Below are positions 33,258-45,040 of a stretch of 64,000 nucleotides of DNA, one piece after another; position 1 is the first letter of the stretch; each line of letters opens with the position of its first letter. Location of the stretch: positions 186,001 through 250,000 of the forward strand of contig JAJNNQ010000129.1 in the NCBI GenBank assembly GCA_027886175.1, written 5' to 3'. The position numbers and the translations under genes were made by a program. The stretch is from Phylloscopus collybita. Lineage: Eukaryota; Chordata; Aves; Passeriformes; Phylloscopidae. A model generated the notes under the pieces. That model was not told where the DNA came from and searched no databases. It saw only the letters and a list, made by a program, of their open reading frames with translations.

Positions 33258-33625
33258 TGTTGCGGCTTATTCAGCCATCGCCTTGGTGGCCTGGGTTTAA
33301 TTGAAGACACGACCACCACGAGCTGCGAGCGTGGGGTTCGGGCAAATGACTCAGTTAACACCAATGTGATGTGTTTGGTCAAAAGCGTTTATTATCTAAA
33401 ACACAGGGTTTAAGTACCTTCTGGGTTTCGCTACGTCATAGGGGGTCTTACTAGTTTCTTAAGGGTAGTGGAAAAGTACTGGTATGCAAGGAAAGAGAGA
33501 GGGGTCTGTGACCTTGAGATAAAGGTTATCTCTGGAGAGGGATGTGCCTGGCCCTGCTTCGCGTTACAACCCGATTCGTCTTCCGCAAACGCAGTCTGTC
33601 CCTTCCAATTCACATTCTCTCCACA
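33258..33625 (-). mobile_element. Solo LTR, avian leukosis virus-like
   Basis: 368 bp of non-satellite DNA flanked by ACGTAG (33,252-33,257 and 33,626-33,631). On the minus strand it begins TGTGGAGAGAATG and ends AAGCCGCAACA, a TG...CA LTR with a 6 bp duplication, so class II. It has AATAAACGC followed about 18 nt later by CACATTGGTGT, an arrangement I recall from the R-U5 of avian leukosis/sarcoma LTRs. Length is also close to that family. No internal retroviral sequence remains, so the provirus was reduced by LTR-LTR recombination. It is not the same LTR as the provirus at 17,907. Confidence 0.88.
33388..33393 (-). promoter_or_regulatory. Polyadenylation signal AATAAA in the solo LTR
   Basis: TTTATT on the plus strand reads AATAAA on the minus strand, 133 bp from the LTR's 3' end. 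A TACTTAAAC sequence about 25 bp upstream could be a degenerate TATA box. Confidence 0.65.
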
Positions 33626-36403
33626 ACGTAGGATGTATAATTTGGTTTCCCGTGGAATAGGGCACTGTTCATGCCTAATGCTGTGTGCCTGCCACTGGGC
33701 ATATGCCTGCTAAATCCCCATACAAATGAGCATATCTCGCAGATGCAATTTACCACCAGATGGAAGTTTGCCTGCCCTTGTAGTGGCAAAGGCCTCCTAA
33801 AAACTGACATCAGGAACCGGGAGTGGCCACTTTGGTTTCCCATACAAATGGGCCACCGTTCGTGTGTAATGCTGTCTGCTTGCCACTGGGCTTCTTCCTA
33901 TTAAAATTCCACTAAAATTCCATAGAAATGAGGATATCTCCCAGGTGCAATCTACAACCAGATAGAAGATTCTCTGCCCTTGTATTACCAAAGCCCTCCT
34001 AAAAAAACTGACATCAGGAATCAGGGGTGGAGACTTTGTTTTCCCATGGAAAAGGGCCAGCGTTCATGTCTAATGCTGTCTGCCTGCCACTGGGCTTCTG
34101 CCTGCTGAAATTCCAAAGAAATTGGGAAATCTCTCCAATGCAATCAACCACCTGACGGAAGTTTGTCTGCCCCTGTAGTGCCAAAGGCCTCCTACAAATA
34201 GACATCAGGAGCCTGGAGTGGAGAATTCGGTTTCCCATGGAAAAGGGCCACCGTTCGTGTCTAATGCTGTCTGCCGGCCACTGGGCTTATGGCTACAGAA
34301 ATTACATACAAATGAGGATATCTCCAAGATGCAATATGCCACCAGTTGGAAGTTTGTCTGTTCTTGTAGTGCAAAAGGCCTCCTAAAAACTGACATCAGG
34401 AACCTGGCCTGCAGACTTTCATTTCCCCTGGAAAAGGGCCACTATTCATGTCTAATTCTGTCTGCCTGCCGCTTGGAATCTGCGTACTAAAATTTGTCTA
34501 AAATTCTTTACAAATGAGAATATCTCTCAGGTGCAATCTACCACCACGTGGAAGTTTGTCTGCTCTTGTAGTGCCAAAGGCCTCCTAAAACATGACATCA
34601 GGAACGTGAGGATGGATAATTTGTTTTTCCATGGAAAAGGCCCATTGTTCATGTCTAATGCTGCTGCCTGCCAGTGGGTATATGCCTACTAAAATTCCAT
34701 ACGTATGAGGATATCTCCCAAATGCAATTTCCCACCAGATGGATGTTTGTCTACACTTTTAATGCCAAAGGCCTCCTGAAAACCGACATCAGAAGCCTGG
34801 GTTGGAGACTTCGGTTTCCCATGGAAAAGGGCCACCGTTTGTGTCTAATGCTCTCTGCCTGCCACTGGGCTTCTGCCTGCTGAAATTCCATACAAATGAG
34901 GATATCTCCCCGATGAAATAAACCAACAGACGGAAGTTTGTCTTCCCATGTACTGCAAAAGACCTCCTAAAACCTGATATCGGGAACGTAGTGTGGAGAC
35001 TTTGGTTTCCCATGGAAAAAGACCACTGTTCCTGTCTAATGCTGTCTGCCTGGTACAGTGGTTATGACTGCTGAAGTTCCATAAAAATGAGGATATCTCT
35101 GCGATGCAATCAACCACAAGATAGAAGTATGTCTGCCCTTGTAGTACCAAAGGCCTCCTACAAACTGACATCAGGAACGTGAGATGGAGACTTTGGTTTC
35201 CCAAGGAAATGGGCCACCGTTTGTGTCTAATGCTCGCTGCCAGCCACTTGGCTTATGCCTACTAGAATTCCAATAAAATTCTCTACAAATGAGGATATCT
35301 CCCAGGTGCAATCTACCACCTGACGGAAGTTTGTCTGCCCTTGTAGTTCCAAAGGCCTCCTACAAACTGACATCAGGAACGTGAGGTGGAGACTTTGGTT
35401 TCCAATGGAAAAGTTCCACTGTTCGTGTCTAATGCTGTCTGCCTGCCACTGAGCTTCTGCCTGTTGAAATTCCATAGAAATGAGGATATCTCCTCGATGC
35501 AATCAACCACCAGACGGAACGTGGTCTGCCTTTGTACTGCCAAAGGCCTCCTTCAAACTGACATCAGGAACCTGGGGTTGAGACTTTGGTTTCCCATGGA
35601 AAAGGGCCACCGTTCGTGTCTAATGCTGTCTGCTTGCCACTGGGATTATGGCTACTAAAATTACATACAAATGAGGATATCTCCCAGATGCAATATGCCA
35701 CCAGATGGAAGTTTGTCTGCTCTTGCAGTGCCAAAGGCCTCCTTCAAATTGACATTCGGAACCTGGCCTGGAGACTTCGGTTTCCTATGGAAAAGGCCCA
35801 CCGTTTATGTTTAATGCTGTCTGTCTGCCACTGGGCTTCTGAGTACTAAAATATCACTAAAATTCCGTACAAATGAGGACATCTCCGAGGTGCAATCTAC
35901 CGCCAGATGGAAATTTGTCTGCCAGTGTAGCGCCAGTGGCCTCCTAAAAACTGACATCAGGAACATAGGATGCATAATTGGTTTTTCCATGGAAAAGGGC
36001 AACCGTTCGTGTCTAATGCTGTCTGCCTGCCACTGGGTTACGACTGCTGAAATTCCTCACAAATGAGGATATCTCCCAGATGGAATCTACCACCAGTTCG
36101 AAGTTTGTTTGCCCTTGTAGTGCCAAAGGCCTCCTTAAAACTGACATCAGGAACGTGGGGTGGAGACTTCGGTTTCCCATGAAAAAGGTCCACCGTTCGT
36201 GTCCTATGCTGTCTGCCTGCCACTGATCTTCTGCCTGCTGAAATTCCATACAAATGAGGATATCTCCTCAATGCAATCAACCACCAGACGGAACTTTGTC
36301 TGCCCTTGTAGTGCCAAAGGCCTCCTACAAACTGACATGAGGAACCACGAGTGGTGACTTTGTTTTCCCATGGAAATGGGACAGCGTTCGTGTCTAATGA
36401 TGT

Positions 36404-39400
36404 TTGCCTGCCACAAGGCTTCTGCCTATTAAAATTCCAATAAAATTCTATACCATTGAAGATGTCTCTCACGTGCAATCTACCACCAAATGGAAGTTTG
36501 TCTCCCCCTGTAGAGCAAAAGGCTTCCTTCAAATTGACATCAAGAAGCTGGGGTGGAGACTTTGGTTTCCCATGGCAAAGGGCCACGGTTCCTGTCTAAT
36601 GCTGTCTGCCTGCCACTGGGCTTATGCCTACTAAAATTACATACAAATGAGGATATCTCCCAGATGCAATATGCCACCAGTTGGAAGTTTGTCTCGTCTT
36701 GTAGTGCCAGAGGCCTCCTAGAAAATGACATCAGGAACCTGGGGTGGAGGCTTTGGTTTCCCATGGAAATGGGCCACTATTCATGTCTAATTCTGTCTGC
36801 CTGCCGCTGGGATTCTGCCTACTAAAATTCCTCTAAAATTCCATACAAATGCGAATATCTCCCAGGTGCAAACTAACACCAGATGGAAGTTTCTCTGCCC
36901 TTATGTTTCCAAAGGCCTCCTACAAACTGCCATCAGAAACCTAGGGTGGAGACTTTGGTTTCGCATGGAAAAGGACCACAGTTCCTGTCTAATGCTGTCT
37001 GCCTGGCACTGTGGTTATGACTGCTGAAGTTCCATACAAATGAGGATATCTCCCAGATGCAATATGCCACCAGATGGAAGTTTGTCTGCTCTTGCAGTGC
37101 CAAAGGCCTCCTTTATACTGACATTCGGAACCTGGCGTGGAGACTTTGGTTTCCTATGGAAAAGGCCCACCGTTCATGTTTAATGCTCTCTGTCTGCAAC
37201 TGGGCTTCTGAGTACTAAAATTCCACTAAAATTCCATACAAATAAGGACATCTACGAGGTGCGATCCACCACTAGATGGAGGTTTGTCTGCCCTTGTAGT
37301 GCCAAAGGCCTCCTACAAACTGACATCAGGAGCCTGGGTTGGAGACTTTGTTTTCCCATGGAAAAGGGCCACCGTTCGTGTCTAATGCTGTCTGCCTGCC
37401 ACTGGGCTTCTATCTGCTGAAATTCCATACAAATGTGGATATCTTCCCGATGCAATCAACCACCAGACGGAAGTTTTTCTGCCCTTGTACTGTCAATGGC
37501 CTACTAAAACCTGACATCGGGAACGTGGTGTGGAGACTTTGGTTTCCCTAGGAAAAGGACCACCGTTCCTGTCTAATGCTGTCTGCCTGGCACTGTGGTT
37601 ATGACTGCTGAAGGTCCATACAAATGAGGATATCTCCCAGGAGCAATCTACCACCAGGTGGAAGTTTGTCTACCCTTGTACTGCCGAAGGCCTCCTAGTA
37701 ACGGACATCAGGAACGTGGGGTGGAGACTTTGGTTTCCCATAAAAATGGGCCACCGTTCGTGTCTAAAGCTGTCTGCCTGCCACTGGGGATCTTCGTAAT
37801 AAAATTCCAATAAAATTCCAGAGAAATGAGGGTATCTCCCAGGTGCAATCTACCACCAGATGGAAGTTTTTCTGCCCTTGTAGTTCCAAACGCCTTCTAC
37901 AAATTGACATCAGGAACGTGGGGTGGAGACTTTGTTTTCCCATGGAAATGGGCCACCGTTTGTGTCTAATGCTATGTGACTGCCACTGGGATTATGCCTA
38001 ATAAAATCCCGTACAAATGAGGATATCTCCCAGATAGAGTCTACCACCAGATGAAAGTTTGTCTGCCCTTGTAAAGCCAAAGGCCTCCTACAAACTGACA
38101 TCAGGATTCTGGAAAGGAGGCTTTGGTTTCCCATGGAAAAGGGGCACCCTTGTTGTTTAATGCTGTCTCCTTGCCACTGGGCTTATGACTTCTGAAATTA
38201 CATACAAATGAGGATATCTCCCTAACAAAATTTCCCACCAGATGGAAGTTTGTCTGCCCTTTTAATGCCAAAGGCCTACTAAAAACTGACATCAGGAGCC
38301 TGGTTGGAGACGTTGTTTTCCCATGGAAAAGGGCCACCGTTCCTCTCTAATGCTGTCTGCCTGCCAGTGGGCTTCTACCTGATGAAATTCCATAAAAATG
38401 AGGATATCTCAACGATGCAATCAACCACCAGACGGAAGTTTGTCTGCCCTTGTAGTGCCAAAGGCCTCCTAGAAACGGACATCAGGAACGAGGGGTGGAG
38501 ACTTTGGTTTTCCATCAAATGGGCCATTTTTCTTGTCTAATGCTGTCTGCCTGCCACGGTGTTTCTTCCGACTAAAATTCCACTAAAACTCCATAAAAAT
38601 GAGGATATCTCCCAGGTGCAATCTACAACCAGATGGAAGTTTCTCTGCCCTTATATTGGAAAACGTCTCGTACAAAGTGACATCAGCAACATGGGGTGGA
38701 GATTTTGGTTTCCCATGGAAAAGGGCCACTGTTCGTGTCTAATGCTGTCTGCCAGATACTGGGCTTATGCCTACTAAAATTCCACTAAAATTCCATACAA
38801 ATGAGGATACGTCCCAGGTGCAATCTACCACCAGATGGAAGTTTGTCTGCCCTTGTAGTGTTAAAGGCTTCCTACAAATTAACATCAGGAACCTGGGGCA
38901 TAGACTTTGGTTTCCCATGGAAAAGGGCCACCGTTCGTGTCTAATGCTGTCTGCCTGGCACTGTGGTTATGACTGCTGCAGTTCCATACAAATGCTAATA
39001 AGTCCCACGTGCAATCTACCACCAGGTGGAAGTTTGTCTGCCCTTGAAGTGCCAAAGGCCTCCTAAAAATTGACATCAGGAACGTGCGGTGGAGACTTTG
39101 TTTTCCCATGGAAATGGGCCACCCTTTTTGTCTAATGCTATGTGCCTGCCACTGGGCGTATGCCTAGTAAAATTCCATAAAAATGAGGATATCTCCCAGA
39201 TGGAGTCTACCACCAGTTGAAAGTTTGTCTGCCCTTGTAATGCAACGGCCTCCTACAAACTGACATCAGGAATCTGGAGAGGACGCTTTGGTTTCCCATG
39301 GAAAAGGGCCACCCTTGGTGTTTAATGCTGTCTCCTTGCCACTGACTTATGACTACTGAAATTACATACAAATGAGGATATCTCCCAGACGCAATATGCC

Positions 39401-42400
39401 ACCAGATGGAAATTTGTCTGCTCTTGCAGTGCCAAAGGCCTCCTTCAAACTGACATTCGGAACCTCACCTGGAGACTTTGGTTTCCTATAGAAAAGGCCC
39501 ACCATTCATGTTTAATGCTGTCTGTCTGCCGTTGGGCTTCTGAGTACTAAAATTCCACTAAAATTCCATAAAAATGAGGATATCTCCCAGGTGCAATCTA
39601 CCACCAGGTGGAAGTTTGTCAGCCCTTGCAGTGCCAAAAGCCTCCTAAAAACTGACATCAGGAACATAGGATGGATAATTTGTTTTTCCATGGAAAGGGG
39701 CCACTGTTCGTGTCTAATGCTGTCTGCCTGCCAGTGGGCAGAAGCCTACCAAAATTCCCTACAAATGAGGATATCTCCCAAATGCAATTTCCCACCAGAT
39801 GGAAGTTTGTCTGCCCTTTTTATGCCAAAGGCCTCCTACAAACTGACATCAGGAGCCTGGGTTGGAGACTTTGTTCTCCCATGGAAAAGAGCCACCGTTC
39901 GTGTCTAATGCTGTCTGCCAGCCACTGGGCTTTTACCTGCTGAAATTCCATACAAATGAGGATATCTCCCCGATGCAATCAGCCACCAGACGGAAGTTTG
40001 TTTGCCCTTGTACTGCCAAAGGCCTCCTAAAACCTGACATCAGGAACGTGGCTTGGAGACTTTGGCTGCCCATGGGAAAAGGGCCACCGTTCATGTCTAA
40101 TGCTGTCTGCCTGCCACTGGGCTTCTACCTGCTGAAGTTCCATACAAATGAGTATATCTCCCCGATGCAATCAACCACCAGACGGAAGTTTGTCTACCTT
40201 TGTAGTGTCAAAGGCCTCCTAGAAACGGACATCAGGAACGTGGGGTGGAGACTTTGGTTTCCCATAAAAATGGGCCATTGTTCGTGTCTAAGGCTGTCTG
40301 CCTGCCACTGTGCTTCTTCCTACTAAAATTCCACTAAAACTCCATAGAAATGAGGATATCTCCCAGGTGCAATCTACAACCAGATGGAAGTTTCTCTGCC
40401 CTTATATTGGAAAACGCCTCCTACAAAGTGACATCAGCAACATGGGGTGGAGATTTTGGTTTCCCATGGAAAAGGGCCACTGTTCGTGTCTAATGCTGTC
40501 TGCCTGCCACTGGAGTTATGCCTACTGAAATTCCTCACAAATGAGGATATTTCCCAGATGGAATCTCCCACCAGTTGGAAGTTTGTTTGCCCTTCTAGTG
40601 CCAAAGGCCTCCTAAAAACTGACATCAGGAACCTGGGGTGGAGACTTTGGTTTCTCATGGAAATGGGCCACCGTTCGTGTCTAATAATGTCTGCCTGCCA
40701 TTGGGCTTCTACCTACGAAAATTCCACTGAAATTCCATACAAATGAAGACATCTCCCGGGTGCAGTCTACCGCCAGATATAAGTTTTTCTGCCCTTGTAT
40801 TTCCAAAGGCCTTCTATAAACTGACATGAGGAGCCTGGAGTGGAGACTTTGGTTTCCCATGGATATGGGCCAGCGTTCGTGTGTAAAGCAGTCTGCCTGC
40901 CGCTGGATTTCTGCCTACTTTAATACCACTGAAATTCCATAAAAATGAGGATATCTCCCAGGTGCAATATACCACCAGATGGAAGTTTTTCTGCCCTTGT
41001 ACTTCCAAAGGCCACTTACAAACTAATATCAGGAACGTGGGGTAGAGACTTCGGTTTCCCATGGAAAAGGACCACCGTTTGTGTCTAATGCTGTCTGCCT
41101 GCCACTGGGGTTATGCCTGCTGAAATTCCTCACAAATGAGGATATCTCCCGCACGGAATGTACCACCAGTTGGAAGTTTATCTGCCCTTGTAGTGCCAAA
41201 GGCCTCCTACAAACTGACATCAGGCACGTGAGATGGAGACATTGGTTTCCCAAGGAAATGGACCACAGTTCGTGTCTAATGCTGTCTGCGAGACACTGGG
41301 CTTATGCCGACTAAAATTCCACTAAAATTCTATAGAAATGAGGATGTCTCCCAGGTGCAATCTACCACCAGATGGAAGTTTGTCTGCCCCTGTAGAGCCA
41401 AAGGCTTCCTACAAATTGACATCAAGAACCTGAGGCGGAGACTTTGGTTTCCCATGGAAAAGGGCCACCGTTCGCGTCTAATACTGTCTGCCTGCCACTG
41501 GGCTTATGGCTATTAAAATTACATACAAATGAGGATATCTGCTAGATGCAATATGCCACCAATTGGAACTTTGTCTCCTCCTGTAGTGCCAGAGGCCTCC
41601 TAGAAAATGACATCAGGAACCTGGGGTGGAGACTTTGGTTTCCCATGGAAATGAGCCACAATTCATGTCTAATTCTGTCTACCTGCAGCTGGGATTCTGT
41701 CTACTAATATTCCACTAAAATTCCATACAAATGAGTATATCTCCCAGGTGCAATCTAACACCAGATGGAAGATTCTCTGCCCTTGTGTTTCCAAAGGCCT
41801 CCTACAAACTGCCATCAGGAACCTGGGGTGGAGACTTTGCTTTCCCATGGAAAAGGACCACCGTTCCTGTCTAATGCTGTCTGCCTGGCACTGTGGTGAT
41901 GACTGCTGAAGTTCCATACAAATGAGGATATCTCCCAGGTGTAATCTACCACTGGGTGGAAGTTTTTCTGCCCTCGTAGTGCCAAAGGCCACCTAAAAAC
42001 TGACATCCCGAACGGGGGGTGGAGACTTTTGTTTCCCAAAGAAATGCCCACCGTTCGTGTCTAATGCTGTCTGCCAGCCACTGGCCTTATGCCTACTAAA
42101 ATTCCACTAAAATTCTCTAGAAATGAGGTTATCTCCCAGGTGCAATCTACCACCAGATGGAAGTTTGCCTGCCCTTGTATTTCCAAAGGCCTCCTACAAA
42201 CTGACATCAGGAACGTGAGGTGGAGACTTTGGTTTCCCATGGAAAAGGTCCATTGTTCGTGGCTAATGCTGTCTGCCTGCCACTGGGCTTCTGCCTGCTG
42301 AAATTCCATACAAATGAGGGTATCTCCTCGATTCAATCAAACACAAGACGAAACTTTGTCTGCCCTTGTAGTGCCAAAGGCCTCCTACAAACTGACACCC

Positions 42401-42483
42401 GGAACCCGGAGTGGAGGCTTTGGTTTCCCATAGAAATGGGCCATTGTTCGTGTCTAATGCTGTCTGCCTGCCACTGGGTTTCT
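36404..42483. repeat. HOR-II block P, copy A (longest)
   Basis: Matches 45,041-49,931 with offsets that step 8,608 to 8,024 to 7,833 to 7,641 to 7,440. Each step is 584, 191, 192 or 201 bp, that is three, one, one and one monomers. Copy A thus holds six monomers that the other P copies lack, or they lost them. Confidence 0.87.
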
Positions 42484-45040
42484 TCCTACTAAAATTCCAC
42501 TAAAATTCCATAGAAATGAGGATATCTCCCAGGTGCAATCTACAACCAGATGGAAGTTTTTCTGCCCTTATATTGGAAAACGCCTCCTACAATGAGACAT
42601 CAGCAACGTGGGGTGGAGATTTTGGTTTCCCATGGAAATGGGCCACTCTTCGTGTCCAATGCTGGCTGCGTGCCACTTGGCTTCTGCCTTCTGAAATCCC
42701 ATACAAATGAGCATATCTCGCCGATGCAATCAACCACCAGATGGAAGTTTGTCTGCCCTTTTAATGCCAAAGGCCTCCTACAAACTGACATGAGGAGCCT
42801 GGGTTGGAGACTTTGGTTTCCCATGGATATTGGCCAGCGTTCGTGTGTAATGCTGTCTGCCTGCCGCTGGACTTCTGCCTACTAAAATACCACTAAAATT
42901 CCATACAAATGGCGATATCTCCCAGGTCCAATCTACCACCAGATGGAAATTTTTCTGCCCTTGTAGTTCCATTCGCCTCTTAATGACTGACATCAGGAAC
43001 GTGGGATGGAGACTTTGGTTTCCCATGGACAAGGGCACCGTTCGTGTCTAATGCTATCTGCCTGCCACTGGGGTTATGCCTTCTGAAATTCCTCACAAAT
43101 GAGGATATCTCCCAGGTGCAATCTACCACCAGATGGAAGTTTGTCTGCCCTTGTAGTTCCAAAGCCCTCCTACAAACTGACATCAGGAACGTGAGGTGGA
43201 GACTTTGGTTTCCCATGGAAAAGGTCCATTGTTCGTGTCTAATGCTGTCTGCCTGCCACTGGGCTTATGCCTACTAAAATTCCACTAAAATTCTATAGAA
43301 ATGAGGATATCTCCCAGGTGCAATCTACCACCAGATAGAAGTTTGTCTGCCCTTGTAATTCCAAAGGCCTCCTACAAATTGTCATCAGGAACCTGGGGCG
43401 GAGACTTTGGTTTCCCCTGGAAAAGGGCCACCGTTCGTGTCTAATGCTGTCTGCCTGCCACTGGGCTTATGGGTACTAAAATTACATACAAATGAGGATA
43501 TCTCCCAGATGCAATATGCCACCAATTGGAAGTTTGTCCCCTCTTGTAGGGCCAGAGGCCTCCTAGAAAATGACATCAGGATCATGGGTTGGAGACTTTG
43601 GTTTCCTATGGAAATGGGCCACTATTCATGTCTAATTCTGTCTACATGCTGCTGGGATTCTGTCTATTAAAATTCCACTAAAATTCCATAAAAATGAGTA
43701 TATCTCCCAGCTACAACCTAACACCAGATGGAAGTTTCTCTGCCCTTGTATTTCCAAAGGCCTCCTACAAACTGCCATCAGGAACCTAGGGTGGAGACTT
43801 TGGTTTCCCATGGAAAAGGTCCATTTTTCGTGTCTAATGCTGTCTGCCTGCGACTGGGCTTCTGCCTGCTGAAATTCCATACAAATGAGGATATCTCCTC
43901 GATGCAATCAACCACCAGATGGAACTTTGTCTGCTCTTGTAGTGCCAAAGGCCTCCTACAAACTCACATCAGGAACCTGGAGTGGAGACTTTGGTTTCCC
44001 ATGGAAATGGGCCAGCGTTCGTGTCTAATGACTTGCGTCTACCACTAGGCTTCTGCCTATTAAAATCCCACTAAAATTCCATACAAATGAGGATGTCTCC
44101 CTGGTGCAATCTACAACCAGATGGAAGTTTGTCTGCCTCTGTAGTGCCAAATGCCTCCTAAAAACTGACGTCAGGAACGTGGGGTGGAGAAATTGGTTTC
44201 CCATGGAAAAGGGGCACTGTTCGTGTCTAATGCTGTCTGCCTGTCACTGGTGTTATGCCTGCTGAAATACCTCACAAATGAGGATATCTCCCAGATGCAA
44301 TATGCCAGCAGTTGGAAGTTTGTCTCCTCCTGTAGTGCCAGAGGTCTCCTAAAAACTGACATCAGGAACGTGGGGTGGAGACTTTGTTTTTCCATGGAAA
44401 GAGGCCACCGTTCGTGTCTAATGCTGTCTGCCTGCCAGTGGGCATATGCCTACCAAAGTTCCATACATATGAGGATATCTCCCAAATGCAATTTCCCACC
44501 AGATGAAAGTTTGTCTGCCCTTTTAATGCCAAAGGCCTCCTACAAACTGACATGAGGAGCCTGGGTTGGAGACTTTGGTTTCCCATGGATATTGGCCAGC
44601 GTTCGTGTGTAATGCTGTCTGCCTGCCGCTGGACTTCTGCCTACTAAAATTCCACTAAAATTCTATACAAATGAGGATATCTCCCAGGTGCAATCTACCA
44701 CCAGATGGAAGTTTGTCTGCCCTTGTAGTTCCAAAGGCCTCCTACAAACTGACATCAGGAACGTGAGCTGGAGACTTTGGTTTCCCATGGAAAAGGTCCA
44801 TTGTTCATGTCTAATGCTGTCTGCGTGCCACTGGGCTTCTGCCTGCTGAAATTCCATACAAATGAGGATATCTCCTCGATGCAATCAACCACCAGACGGA
44901 ACTTTGTCTGCCCTTCTAGTGCCAAACGCCTCCTTAAAACTGACATCAGGATCCTGGATTGGAAACTTTGGTTTCCCATGGAAATGGGCCAGCGTTCGTG
45001 TCTAATGATGTGTGCCTGCCACGAGGCTTCTGCCTATTAA
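42484..45040. repeat. HOR-II block Q, copy A
   Basis: Matches 54,817-57,373 at a constant offset of 12,333 bp over about 2.56 kb (13 monomers), with scattered substitutions. Parts resemble HOR-I, for example the TTATATTGGAAAACGCC monomer followed by GTGCCACTTGGCTTCTGCC, also seen near 1,660-1,790, so the two HOR families share ancestry. Confidence 0.88.

Larger units (their letters stand above)
33061..34411. repeat. Local duplication, copy 2, split by the solo LTR
   Basis: Second copy of the preceding block, interrupted by the LTR at 33,258-33,625 and one monomer shorter near 34,320 (the CCAAGATGCAATATGCC monomer is joined directly to the preceding one). Outside the LTR it is satellite only. 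Confidence 0.82.
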
